Below, one piece after another: positions 46,219-57,419 of a DNA stretch of 64,000 nucleotides; positions within the stretch are counted from its first letter, which is position 1; each line of letters begins with the position of its first letter. A model generated the notes under the pieces. The model ran no database searches. It was not told the DNA's origin and saw only the letters and a list, made by a program, of their open reading frames with translations. A program made the translations under genes and the position numbers. Origin of the DNA: Onthophagus taurus (lineage: Eukaryota > Arthropoda > Insecta > Coleoptera > Scarabaeidae); NCBI RefSeq assembly GCF_036711975.1, contig NC_091976.1:23560001-23624000 (forward strand). Direction: 5' to 3'.

Positions 46219-46666
46219 TTAGATTTATTTTTCTGTGTTGTACACTATCTTTTATATAGAACTTTATAATTTTTTTTTTAATAACAATCGATTTATATCT
46301 TGTAAAGATTTAAGCATAAAATGTTTATAGTGAGAAATATTTTCTTTTTTTATTAAAGTGTACATAGTTATTTTTATGTTGGTTTCTTTGTTATCTCAAA
46401 ACAATGATCATTAAATTATAGTAACTTTAAATACATGTATAAATCGTTTTAAATCGAATTTTATTTAAGAAGTTGCCCCCAATTTTCTCACATTTACAAT
46501 AATAATAAAATAAAAAATAGTTTAAATTTATTAATAAAAGTTGATAAAGTAGAAACCAATTTAATTTGAGATGTCACGTATTAAAATAAAAAGATTGAGG
46601 TTATGTATCTGTCAAACATTTTTCTTTATTATTATTAACATGTAAATCCATCATTTCCTACTAAAA
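46219..46666. promoter_or_regulatory. dorsal 3' end and WASHC3 promoter region
   Basis: Only 448 bp separate the dorsal stop from the WASHC3 start, on the same strand. ATTAAA and AATAAA-like signals occur soon after the dorsal stop. Directly before WASHC3 lies TTGAGGTTATGTATCTGTCA (46604-46623), part of a block of about 120 bp that recurs after the gene. Confidence 0.5.
46500..46625. repeat. direct repeat upstream of WASHC3
   Basis: This block contains TAGTTTAAATTTATTAATAA, AAGTTGATAAAGTAGAAACC and GAGGTTATGTATCTGTCAAA. It matches 47615-47740 downstream of the gene in the same orientation, with scattered differences. Confidence 0.75.
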
Positions 46667-47330
46667 ATGGATGTTCCACCAACAAATTTTACAGTAGATT
46701 ACCAATCCGTAAATAATCCATCATTTTAAAGAAAAAAATCTAACAAAATTTTTTTTTAGATTTTACCAATTCAACAAAAACGGACAATAGCCTTTGTAAA
46801 TAATTTCGTTATGAACACAGTTTCTTTTCTAAATCATTTCGCGCAATCTTGCGAATCAAGATTAATGGAGTTTGAGTATAAAGTCCAAAAAGTTGAGGCG
46901 GGGTTAATGATTTTAGAATCTCAAGTAAACTAACTTATTTCTAATAAGCATAAACATGTTGGGCAAATCGTTTTCGGCGTTATAATAAGTATATTTTAGT
47001 TAGCATCGATACAAGGAATCAACGAGAATGATGAAACTCCAATAAAAGAATCAAATAATTCCGTAGAGTTGCCTTCGATAGTTACTAATCAAGAAGAAAG
47101 TGATAAAATAGACTCAGTTAACGAACCAAAAGGAATTATTGCTTGTCAAGATGAGAGATTTGCCCACTTTTTTAAAATGGTTCAAGTTGGAGTTCCTGCG
47201 CAAGCTGTTAAAAATAAGATGATTATCGAAGGGGTCGATCCAAATATCTTAGAGTAAGAAATTTAATTAATTTTTTAATTCATCGATTAATTTTCCTCGT
47301 TATAGTACACCAAATGCTGTGATTGATTAA
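46667..47330 (+). CDS. WASHC3: WASH complex subunit 3 (CCDC53)
   Basis: WASHC3 is the small coiled-coil subunit of the WASH complex, which recruits Arp2/3 to endosomes for retromer-dependent sorting. Four exons join in frame: 46667-46708, 46760-46924, 47000-47253 and 47306-47330, for 161 residues, compared with 194 in human. Visible signatures are ILPIQQKRTIAFVNNFVMNT and VSFLNHFAQSCESRL at residues 15-50, the short coiled coil ending MILESQLASIQG, a variable acidic middle, and DERFAHFFKMVQVGVPAQAV followed by KNKMIIEGVDPNIL near the end. The C-terminal acidic serine-rich tail of the vertebrate protein is missing: after DPNIL only DTPNAVID remains. The start is the first in-frame ATG, and introns are 51-75 bp. 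Related repeat blocks of about 120 bp flank the gene. Confidence 0.93.
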
Positions 47331-47452
47331 AAGATAATCGAAACAAGAAAAATCAACTCAGTATTATTGTTATACTTTAACGGTTATTTTTATAGAAAGA
47401 ATTTATTAAAATAAAAACTATTTTTAAGAAACACTTGTTATTTACTTTATAA

Positions 47453-47522
47453 GTCCGGTAGGTGACTTGTAACATGCGAGTCAGGAATATCTAGACGAGT
47501 ACTGTTACAAGACCTACCGGAC
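47453..47522. repeat. inverted repeat/hairpin downstream of WASHC3
   Basis: GTCCGGTAGGTGACTTGTAA starting at 47453 pairs with TGTTACAAGACCTACCGGAC ending at 47522, with a short bulge (TGA) and a loop of about 28 bp. It could be a 3'-end element, a small MITE or a transcript hairpin. No target duplication was identified. Confidence 0.6.
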
Positions 47523-47614
47523 GTGTATCGTATAACATTTTATTTCAAACTGTCGAGTCTGGTTACACAGCAATTACTAATTCCAAAAGTTAAAAATGGA
47601 CTTTAAAGAAACGC

Positions 47615-47740
47615 AAATATAATAGTTTAAATTTATATTTAATAACAATTTAATAAAAGTTGATAAAGTAGAAATCAATTTAATTTGAAATGTGACATAT
47701 AAAATAAAAAGTTGAGGTTATGTATCTGTCAAAAATTAAA
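47615..47740. repeat. direct repeat downstream of WASHC3
   Basis: The second copy of the block seen before WASHC3, with AAAAGTTGATAAAGTAGAAATC and GTTGAGGTTATGTATCTGTC in the same order. The duplicated flanks suggest an ancient local duplication or two insertions of one short element. Confidence 0.75.
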
Positions 47741-47897
47741 AGACGCCATTAAAGTGGAGAATTTCCGACGCAATTTTAGCGAAATCGGCTGAAATGATTG
47801 TAAAATTGGTTCCTACGAAGTCAGCAAATAAGTATGAAAGGGAACACCAAGTTTTGCCAGTGAAAAAAAAGTAAAAAAAGACGCTGTATATGTATGT

Positions 47898-48415
47898 ACA
47901 GTCGGTCCCAAAAGTCATCGTACACCAACGGTTTTTGCACGATTTCTCTAAATAGAATTATAAATAAAAGTTTTTTTTATTTAATAATTACATACTGAAA
48001 TATTGACAAAGACTAGACCTTTCAACTAAAAAAAATCTTGTTCAAATGGAGCAATACATTCAAAAGTTAAAATTATTCATTTTAAACAGATTACAACAAA
48101 ACAAATTTATAATTCTTCAAAATTGTTCGATTGCAACCTCACAAAAGTAATCGTACAGTTCCAAATGTTGCAATGAACATAGTACTAGTACTTCATAGGT
48201 CCTCCATTCGCTTTTAGTATAGCTTTCAATCTTCTTGGCATTGATTGCACAAGCTTTTCATTATAAGAAATCGGAATTTTTCCCCATTCTGCTTACAATG
48301 CAACTTTTAACGATTCCTTACTACCAATGTTATGTTTTCTAATTGCTTTTTATAAATACTCCCACACGTGATCTATGGGGTGAATATCTGGTGACATATG
48401 TGGTGAGGAGCTGCT
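47898..48415 (-). mobile_element. Tc1-type transposon relic, 3' half
   Basis: The end at about 47898, ACAGTCGGTCCCAAAAGTCA, is a typical Tc1 terminus, as the element would be read from that end. On the minus strand, 48400-48192 encodes SPDIHPIDHVWEYL with the second catalytic region, then KESLKVAL, AEWGKIPISYNEKLVQSMPR and AILKANGGPMKY before a stop, the usual Tc1 transposase C terminus. Two in-frame stops are present. The other terminus and the N-terminal half are missing. The break near 48410 abuts an RNase H relic. Confidence 0.8.
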
Positions 48416-48424
48416 ACATACAAA

Positions 48425-48630
48425 TGACGCTGTATTGAAAGATAGAGGTACAAACGGTTCTTAGCCGCTCGTTTTGCCAACCTGTCCTCATGATCGTGTC
48501 CCTTATTTCCGGTATGTCCTGTCCACTACTTTATCGTGACGTTGTTATAAAAGTTAGTCTCCTCAAGAGATTGCCGACAGTACTTCATTAACGATGATGT
48601 AGTTTGATGCCTACTAACCGCCAGTATAGC
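48425..48630 (-). mobile_element. retrotransposon RNase H relic
   Basis: A minus-strand frame reads CRQSLEETNFYNNVTIK, a stop, then WTGHTGNKGHDHEDRLAKRA, the W-x-GH-x-G...AD-x-LA end of a non-LTR or LTR element RNase H domain. A stop replaces a residue just before the Trp. Related RNase H text occurs on the same strand near 57500-57735. Confidence 0.65.
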
Positions 48631-50179
48631 TTGTCTGCTATCAGCCTATCAGTTCAGATTACGACGTTTCTGCCATTTTTTTTGGAACGATGATCACGTC
48701 AGCTGCTATATTTATAACAGTTATTTTGAAATGGAAGATGCAGCTGGAGATCGTGCGAGAAAATTCCCGCTCCGGAGCCTCCAGCGTAATCTGACAGTAC
48801 CAATATGCTGGGTTTCAACATTTTAAAATGGCTATAACTTATAAATCTTATAATAGAAAAATCGTACAGCACCATTCGAGAGCCTATTTTGAAGGGTAAG
48901 GATAGTACTATATGATGAAATAGATAGAATAGAACAAACTAATATTGTGCGTCTCACACATAACTTCAAAAGTAGCCAAAAAAGCCAGTTTTCTTGTACA
49001 TAACCTCAAATATCTCAACATCCTGAGGTATGGTTCCATTCTGATTCCACGCAGAAAATTACTTCGGAATTGATCGTCAGCCATCTAACGACAATCAACG
49101 CGGCTTTTTTTGCAGACCTGTGTTATTATTTTCTGCTGCTTCAGAAGTATGTAAATATACTGCTTGGTATCTGATCTCGAAGATGGTACTTAGAGTGGCT
49201 CTTAGCAGCAATCAGATTGCCTTGAATGTAATTGTAACAAAATTTGCTCAAAACGCTCTGTTTAGAAGCTACTACAAAATCATCTGGAATGAATACATCT
49301 ATTTCATAGCACCTAATTCTGCATACCCAGCACGCAACTATATCTTAATATGTCTTTTGTATTATGATTTTTAAATGAATTTGATTTGTAGTTGAAAAAC
49401 ATTAGTAGTGGGTTATTATGGGCCAAATATTCCATTGTAAAATCGATGCTACTTGTTATAGAGGCAATAAAGAAAGAAATATAGGTAAATTTAATTAACT
49501 GGCGGCGCTTTTGAAGAAAAGTAAAATCAAAACGGTCAAAGGAACCCATCAGAGGAAAAATGATACGTTTTATATGTAAATATTAGTTTCAAAGATTTAG
49601 GAAATATTTATTTAAAATTTACTTTCCTAGTATCTTAAGGTTGCCATATCATTTGCTCATTTATTAATCCTCGACGACAGAATTTAATTCATTATATTCC
49701 TAGGAAAATAATAAAGATGAACAAAATTAGCAAAAATCATTCTTTTTATAAATATTGAATACAATGGAGTAATTTGAAAAAGATGAATTGCCTAGGACCA
49801 AATTCTCATTTCAAAATCTTTTTCTCTTATATATTCATTAAATGAAGCTGAATTTGATGCAGTTGCAACTGGAAAACATAATGAAATCTTCTAAAAAATG
49901 CTTCCCTTTTGGCTATTTATTATTTTATTTATTTATTTTTCCTCAATATAAACTTTGCCTATATAAAAAACTTGATTTGATACTTCCAATTTATTATTAA
50001 GTGATTCTCCCACCTAAAAACAGTATTGTAGTGTTGTTTACAGGCCTTCTAATGTTAGAGCTCACTTACTGGTCTCAAATTAATGATGTAAACATCAATA
50101 TAAAGGACAGTATGAAATTAAAAAAAGGATTGATTTTTTTATATTTTATTTTAAATATAAACGTCCTAAAATATACAGA
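48631..50179. other. intergenic DNA, no gene recognised
   Basis: Frames at 49120-49374 plus and 49313-49549 minus have no homology. The part at 48740-49130 is not AT-rich and looks like transposon sequence (for example CTCCGGAGCCTCCAGCG), but no family was recognised. Confidence 0.4.
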
Positions 50180-50757
50180 TTAGAACTGAATCATCTGTCC
50201 CTTGCGTTTCTTGTCACCACCAAGTTCAAAATGTTTGCACCTCTTCAATGGGATTTGTTTACGATACTTGCAATCGGCACATTCCATACGCAATACAATT
50301 TTCTTCGTGGTTTTAGCCTAAAATTTATAACAAAAATAATATAAACATTGCAAAGAATAGATTTATTTATTAATTACCTTTTTACGGAAAATAGGCTTAG
50401 TTTGTCCACCAAAACCTTGTTGTTTACGATCGTAACGTCTTCTACCTTGAGCGGCATGTCGTTCTTTCGATTTTTTATATTGGGTTACTTTATGTAACTT
50501 ATGCACTTTGCATTTCTTGCAAAACGTGCGCCTTTGCTTCGGTACGTTTACCTATAACACAAAAAAATTGATAATTAACATAACCTCAACGACAACATAA
50601 CCTCAATCACGAAAAAAAAAATTTGGGGTATATTAACGAAATTTTTTAAAGGATGGTTAAATCGTGATATTAATATAAAAAGGGGTGCAAATTTTTGGGA
50701 TAAATTGAAGGATGATTGAGAAAATTAGCGATAAAAATGTTAAACTCAACTCACCAT
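50180..50757 (-). CDS. RpL36A: 60S ribosomal protein eL42 (L36A/L44)
   Basis: This is a component of the large ribosomal subunit near the E site. Three exons: 50757-50755 (the ATG alone), 50551-50378 and 50317-50180, for 104 residues, two fewer than human. Two zinc-binding Cys pairs are seen (FCKKCKVHK and ECADCKYRK), along with the invariant block [19 protein letters not shown] and the end KRKGQMIQF. The Pro in GGQTKP is the residue whose change to Gln gives cycloheximide resistance in some yeasts, so this is the sensitive form. An intron directly after the start codon is common in ribosomal protein genes. Two copies of AACATAACCTCAA lie in intron 1 (50577-50589 and 50594-50606). The gene is divergent from the prothymosin-like gene, 770 bp away. 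Confidence 0.97.
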
Positions 50758-51523
50758 GATTGCAATTCCGAATAGAAAGAGATGGAATGCGGTTGTCTTT
50801 CAAGTTATTGCATAGAGGGCGCTAACTCATGATAGCTGAGGTTATGAATTTTATTGGTTGGTTTATTTTTAAAATTACATTTTAATAATTCGTCAATTAA
50901 GAACTACGTAACACGATAACGATAATTAATTAGAAAAAATTAAATATGCTAAAATTATCGGTGTAATCTGAATCCGTAATTACAAAATAACTTACATTGC
51001 ATTTATAGGTTAAAGTTAAATAATAATAATTATTTAAGTTAGAATTAAGTTATACAACATCATTAAGCACGATTTCGAGCTTTTAAATGATATAACTTTT
51101 AAAACAAACCCATTTTAACCGTTTAATTAAATTCAAAGAGCGCCCCCTGTCGATGGCATATGAGTATTAACCTAATAATCTCGTACCCAAAGCGCTTTCC
51201 TCAACCGTGTACTCTCGAACCCCTCATTTTCGATTTGACAGAAATATTTTTCTTGACAATTATAATTAGAATTAGAATAATTCGTTAATGAAAAATCTTA
51301 AATTAATTTGTCGATTAATCCGAAACGATCGAAAATCTTAAATTTCAATCTAGAAAGAATCCCGCTTAATCGTAAATTTACGTCAGGTTTCGGTTTGAGC
51401 GGCGCCATCTTAATTTTTGAACGAAGCTTGCTTGGAGCCGGTCAGTAGTGTGCTAAGCGGTCGTGGACGACAGTTGTTATTAAGAAAAGTAAATTTTCTA
51501 ATTTAACCGTATCATAAACAAAA
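50758..51523. promoter_or_regulatory. bidirectional promoter region of RpL36A and the prothymosin-like gene
   Basis: The 766 bp between divergent starts must hold both promoters. Pyrimidine runs just before the RpL36A start, on its strand, are compatible with a TOP-like leader. TTTGACAG lies near 51234 on the side of the prothymosin-like gene. The last 170 bp before the latter are CpG-richer. Confidence 0.45.
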
Positions 51524-53087
51524 ATGAGTTCAAAAGAGAACAGCGAGGTCGCAGTCGAGAAAATAGAGAACGACAAGGCATCGGGGGACGTGAAATGCGA
51601 AATTAAGGGGACGAAAAGGGCGGCAGAGGTAAGTTTAATAATCAAAAATTTTTAGAGCGTCTAAGCATCATTTTTCATTACGTTACTTTTTCTGGAAGTT
51701 TTCGCATCAACAACGTACGTAGCGTCGGTTTTTCGGTGTAAACGCGTGTAACACGGAGGGATAAACAATTGTATTAATATTATTCTTTTAATTGTTGTAC
51801 AAACACTGTTACCATGTGGGTAAAGCAAATGGTAGCGGTTTTTATTGTGAAAGGGCACGCTTCGGATGACGGCCTTGCTTATACGCGTTGATTTTAAAAT
51901 CACTCATTTTTATTTTTGTAATTTTTTTTTGTTGATTTTACGAATAATTACGATTATGGAATTTTATTTTTCGGGGGGAACCCGTTTATTATAGTTTAAG
52001 TATACGTAAACATCACGGTTGCATCCCGCCATAGCTTCAAATGGTACCCATCGAGGAGGCTACGGTCTCATTTCAAGATGGCGAAATCAATAGTTGTACT
52101 TGAAAAGACCCGTTTTGAGATTAACCGGTCACTTTTTAAAGTTTTTTTTATGATTTTATTAATTTTTTTTATGTTTTTGTGAATTATTTTTAGTTAAAAT
52201 TAAAACGTGTTCATTTTTTTTTTTTGTAAAAAATTTTTTTTCCGATCGTATTTGCTTAGATTTTATCTCTTATCTCGTCCAAACGTTACCTTTTAACCGT
52301 TTCTCCTCCCGAAATCTCCCGATTACTCTGTTAAGTTCGTTAAGATTCGTATTTTCTTATATCATCATTTTTGTCTTACTCATGTTGATGATGATGATGA
52401 GGAGAAGAACGAGTAGCGTCCCCATCTCTTTTCTTTCGACCGTAACTACTTAAAACAGTTGACTTCCGCCAAACAGGTGCCGAACGGATCGTGCTTCGCT
52501 TGTTTTTAATGCGGCGTCGTGATGGCGGGAAAGCGGGGGGGGAAGAAGTAGGCGAATCTCGCGCGCTTTTCCCTTTACCTAACCCTCTCCCTCCACAATT
52601 TCTTTATCTTTTTGTTGATTAATGTGCTTGATGTGTAAATAGCGTGTCTAATTTTTGTTATTTAACAACAATTTTACGCGATTCGATTCAATTTAAAGAA
52701 TGGTAAAACATCTTTATTTTATAAACAAATAAATATTGTTTTAATGAATAGTGGTATGTGTTATTAATACTTTATTCGTGTTTAGGATAAAACCGACGAC
52801 GCTAAAAAACAAAGAAAAGAGGAGAATGGTGCGAATTCGGATGGTGATGATATAGAAGAGGAGGAAGAAGAAGGAGCGGAAGGGGAGGAGGAAGATGAGG
52901 AGGAGGATATTCCGGAGGGGGATGAAGAGGAAATTGAGGGAGAAGGTTAGTTGTTCATAGGAGAGAGTGAGATATACACCCCATGAGTCCTGTGTATGAG
53001 ATTAAGTAATTTTTTTTTGCAGAGGATGATGAGGAGGATGTGGAAGGTGAAGAGGAGGGTGTGGACGAAGAGGAGGATGATGCATAA
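51524..53087 (+). CDS. PTMA: prothymosin-alpha-like acidic nuclear protein
   Basis: Prothymosin alpha is a small, intrinsically disordered nuclear protein that binds histone H1 and affects chromatin. Three exons join in frame: 51524-51628, 52786-52945 and 53023-53087, for 109 residues. It starts MSSKENSEVAVEKIEND. The middle has two basic patches (GTKRAAE and DAKKQRKEENG), and the last 60 residues are almost all Glu and Asp with Gly, ending EEEDDA. Size, lack of aromatic residues and composition fit the family, but low-complexity acidic proteins are easy to misassign. The first intron is 1.16 kb and partly CpG-rich. The donor of intron 2 is GTTAGT. It lies divergent to RpL36A. Confidence 0.75.
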
Positions 53088-54861
53088 TACACAGAGTTTT
53101 AACAGTGTACGGACTAGCAGTGAAAAGCCTGGACCAGGTGGATCCGTTTTCTCTAATTATTTTTTTTTATTATTTAATTCACAATGATGTAAACTTGCCG
53201 CTGGTCCAGGAGAAAAAGACTCTAACTTATTACTGCAACCACCCCTTCAATTGTAAAAATGTCCATTTTGTGTAAAGATATAGCTATAAATTTAGACTTA
53301 AGTTGATGTCTCACCTCCCCATTTTTTTTCTTAATAATTAATAAGTATCTATTGTGTACAAAAAAATCAACCAGAGAAAGAAAAATTTAGGAAAATGAGA
53401 ACACGACTTATTTTTACTTATAATATAATTTTTTTACTGTTACGTAGAAAAAAATAAAACGGAACATAATAGTGACTTTGCGTGCGCAGATAAAGGCTTA
53501 TTTTTTAATTATTAAAATAGTTATAACATTTATTGTTTCAGATATATTTCAGATACACTTTTTTTATTTTTATTTTAATACTAAACTTGTACGTATATAC
53601 GACATTGATACGTCTAAATAATAATGATTTAAATTGGATTATTCTCATTTTACGTTTCAATGTTGTATGTGTCCCAAACGAAAAGAAGCGAGCTCTGCCG
53701 GCAACAGACGGACAAACTACCGAAAAGAGATTAACAAATTTTCAACATTTTCTTCGTCGGTTGCCGTTCGACCCCCTCAACCCCCACAACCCATTCCATC
53801 ATTTATATACAATAAATAAAATGAGAGAACACATTATAGGAGATAAAGTCTGCGCGGGCCCCGTCACCGACAAAACAATAATGATATAATTTTTTCAATA
53901 AAATTTTAAGAAAATTACGAAAAAATAATCGACGAAAAGAATTTGTCTACTTAAAATATAAGAGTTGTTTTTTAGATTAAATTGTAGGTGTGTATAATTT
54001 CCCCATTTTCTTCGATATAATTTTTGTCTAAAATGATACAGTTGTTTCTTAATTCCAAGTGTTTTATTTGACACACACCACCCGTTCGAGTCAACACAGC
54101 GCCTGCACGGACGGGATGAAATGCATCGGACGGAGCCAAAGTTGATCATCACCCATGATAAAAAAGAGAACCGATGGTTGTACTGTGTGTGTATCACACT
54201 ACAGTTTTATTACTAGTAATGTTTAATAAAACGATATTTTGTAAGTACAAAACTGTGTATTTATGATTATTTTTTTAATTCTAAACGAGAAAAAAATTAA
54301 AATTAGGACAATAAACTTTTTACAAATGCCGTTTTTTCTACGTCATCCAAATAATTTCTAGAACATTCTCAATCAAACACCAAGGTAAGTCACAAAAATA
54401 AAATAGTCTTTAATTTTTTTTTTTTATTTTTTTTAATTTTGATGAATATTTAAAATAACTAAAATAAAATTAATACGAAAGAATTTAAAGTACATGGGTA
54501 TATTTATATCCGTTTTTTGGGATCATCACAACAATTTTAGATTAGTTGACCTACTAATAATGACGCGTCATAATGGGTATTTATCTCTACCAGTTTACAA
54601 ATAAACCAATAATAAAAATAGCTACCGTTCCCAGAGATACCGAAAAATGATATCGCATTACATATAATAAATATTTTAAGTATATAGTGTTGAATGTAGT
54701 GGTAAGCTTAAATTTAACTTTACGCAAACGAAAATAAAACGGCTTGACTTTTAAAAATAACCCAATTCCGTTTGCCCCCCTACGATACAAACGATCAATC
54801 TATAACTTTCTTTAAAAGTAATCGACATCCCCAGAAAAAAAAAAGATTAAAATATTAAAAC
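53088..54861. other. 3' region of the prothymosin-like gene and intergenic DNA
   Basis: Multiple AATAAA signals (for example near 53453 and 53897) suggest a long 3' UTR. An open frame at 53533-53889 is not supported by homology or splice sites. No transposon was identified. Confidence 0.45.
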
Positions 54862-55437
54862 TTAGTTCCTCTTGCTATGATGACCATCCTTTCTGGTATT
54901 ATTAGGTTGATTTATATATCGGCCTAAAGCGTTCGCGGGAGTCATGCGCTGTTTACCGGTTGGAGCCGGATAAAGTCTTTGATTAGCACGCGGAGGCCCA
55001 GCTGCTGTCGCTGCCCCAGCTTGTTCGTGAGATTGAGATTGCTCTTGACCCTCCGCCGAAGTTCTTCTGATGTTGGATGATCCTCCAGCTCTTCCCCTAT
55101 TAAACTCGATGTTATGGACCGGCAAAGACATCGACTGACGATTTGTTCTTCCAGAGCCGGCCGCTCCGGCGCGGTTGTCTTCGTGTACGGCGGCTGTGGC
55201 CCAGTCGCAATCGGAACCTCTGGGGACCTGCGAAATACAGAGCACGCCGATTTTCATCAGTCAGGCAAACGTTTTGCTACCGCCGCAATAAATCGATAGA
55301 CTCGACCCCCACCACTACTAAGAAGAACGGGGCACAAAGAGCCAGGTATGTTGGGGGCCGGCTGTGGCAGAAATTTTGGTACAGCCTTCTCTACCCGAGC
55401 CCGGCTCAATTCGCATTCTCGGAAAGCCCCGTTCATG
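54862..55437 (-). CDS. unidentified small protein, probable two-exon gene
   Basis: A minus-strand model joins 55437-55282 or close by (starting MNGAFRECELSRARVEK) to 55229-54862 through an intron of about 53 bp with GTAGCA donor and TTTCGCAG acceptor, in phase 0. The product is about 174 residues. I do not recognise the family. The first part contains PKFLPQPAPNIPGSL and VYRFIAA. The second part is GSDCDWATAAVHEDN, followed by Arg/Gly/Ser/Gln-rich, probably disordered sequence, then MTPANALGRYINQPNN and a basic end (HHSKRN). The frame also continues upstream of the ATG (VLCMNG) after an AG, so an earlier exon is possible. Plus-strand frames over the same DNA (55114-55299, 55143-55448) come from its GC content. 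The coding nature is supported by composition against AT-rich flanks, not by homology. Confidence 0.45.
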
Positions 55438-55449
55438 CACAGTACTGAC

Positions 55450-56600
55450 CAAAAGAAATAATATCTTATTCAAGGATTTTCTTATAAAAGAAAATTATTT
55501 AATATTTTATTATTTCTTTTCTATCTAATTCTTACTAGACACTATATGAAGTTATAATATTATAACAATGTTAATAAAAAAAAACTGTATTGACTATAAT
55601 CCTAGTTTATATAAGACAGTATCAGATAATAAGGATACACATTTTTAGATGTATTGTAATCTTTATAGTTGATGTAATATAAGGAAAGATGTACTATTTT
55701 TCTATATTTTGTTGTAGGATATAGATAATTATGAATTATTACAATGATATCTAGTCTTGCTGAATGTTATTGGATTTTGCTAAAGTTTTTGGTAACGCAC
55801 CTACATTTATTTACTTCTGTTAATAATATTCTTTTCATTATAGGCCACAAACAAATCGCACCACAATCGCTGTTTTACAAAAATTGTGTAGTGTATGGTG
55901 TTGGTTGATGCGTTGCTGGTTGCAGAAATTCAAAACACATTGTGCAATAATGATAGTTTTTTTTCACGTGTATTAGTAGAATATGGTGATATTGGTTCTT
56001 TCAATATTGTGTCTTATTTTTGTATAAGTCGTGTTACCATGGCCAAAAATTCACGAAAAGGATGCATTCGTAAATAATTTTTATAGTCTAATGGCGAACT
56101 TAACTTAAGTTCTTTGAGATGATTTGCGTGGCTAAAAAGTGATCTTTTCTTTAACCACTCCTTCATCCATACTCACTGCTACCTTTTTCTTTTTCTAACG
56201 CCATCTTCTGACGCAACAGCAATTATTATAAGCGTACATAATACAAGTAACTTGTTTGCACAATAAACTGTTGTGCAACGCAATTTATTTGCAGGTGTAT
56301 GGGGCCTATTATGATATTTATTCTTCATCACTACTCATACTTCCTTTATTCATTTTGGATTTCGTTCTGCGTTCTTTCTATATTTAGCGGTTATTCATCA
56401 TCTCTTTAGTTTCAAGTACTCCAAGTAGTTGAAATAGAGCTACTTAGATTACAGATTATGTAATTTTAGAAACGTCTGGCAACACGACATTGTATAAATA
56501 ACCAATTGGGTGAAATAAAGAGGTAGGTACATAACATAAGTATTTGTTCTGTATCAGTATATACAGTGAAACGTTTCTTAGTTTTGTGTCAAAATATGAT
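55450..56600. other. intergenic DNA, no gene recognised
   Basis: AT-rich sequence. A 60-codon plus frame (55895-56077) shows no homology. Confidence 0.4.
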
Positions 56601-57280
56601 ACAAAGATTTGCAACGAGCTTGATCATCGTTTAGTTTCTAGGTTATTGTCACATCAAGAAAATGATTTCCGTATGTCACCCAGGTCTCGACGCTGTGTTG
56701 TAAAAATGGAGTGGAATTAAGAAGAAATCATAAAATTATGAGATCATTTGAGATGAAAGAAGGTTACTTGGACCAAAGCATCGTAGCACTTAACGTACAG
56801 CTGCCTTGGGATTGTTTACTCAAGAATTAAGTAAAAATTGTTTTGCTTTCGTCTGATGAAGTCATCAAATACAGTAAATACAAAAAATTTCCGTTGTTGT
56901 GCAATAGAAAACTACAAACTGGACACCAATCACTTCACAATCCTATAGTGATATTTTGGTACATCTTCACCCAAGTTAAATCAGTTTGAAACCATAACGA
57001 TAAAGAAGTCTGGTTCCAACAAGATGGAGCTCATACCTCACGATATTCTGTAGTAACTTTAAGAGAGTTATGGTCTTGGAAGTTTTCTCTCTTGGCAAGG
57101 ACACATCATCTAGCCCCCAAGTTCACCTGATTCAATACATTGTAATTTTTTTCTTATCACAAATGTGCAACCACCTCCAACCCAGAAAATGGCTGCTATT
57201 TCACTGGAAATGGCACGAAAAACTATAAATGACGTCCTGGAATGGTTTCCTCAAAAATTTCTTTTTTACAAATATAAGTA
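56600..57280 (+). mobile_element. mariner-type transposon relic
   Basis: On the plus strand, about 57005 onward encodes EVWFQQDGAHTSRYSVVTLR, matching the WFQQDGA-x-H motif with the second catalytic Asp of mariner or related IS630-type transposases. It is followed by HHLAP in place of WPP-x-SPDL, and shifted frames read PPPTQKMAAISLEMARKTIN further on. Upstream fragments (IENYKLDTNHFT) are more decayed. Stops and frameshifts make it inactive. Confidence 0.65.
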
Positions 57281-57419
57281 AGTATATTTGCTGTATCTTA
57301 CTTTGTCTATTTCAAACTTTGTTTTGAAATAGGGGGATCTTTTTGCCGTACCCTCTAAACATTATTATTGCTCTAACAATTAAATGCAAGTTTTTGAGTG
57401 TATATCTTAAGAAGAGTAC

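Noticed and set aside
53533-53889. 118-codon frame after the prothymosin-like gene
   Set aside because: No homology, starts in very AT-rich sequence with a hydrophobic run by composition, and lies where a 3' UTR is expected.
55143-55448. Arg-rich plus-strand frame
   Set aside because: Low-complexity translation of a GC-rich stretch; the minus-strand model has an intron in phase and a better composition.
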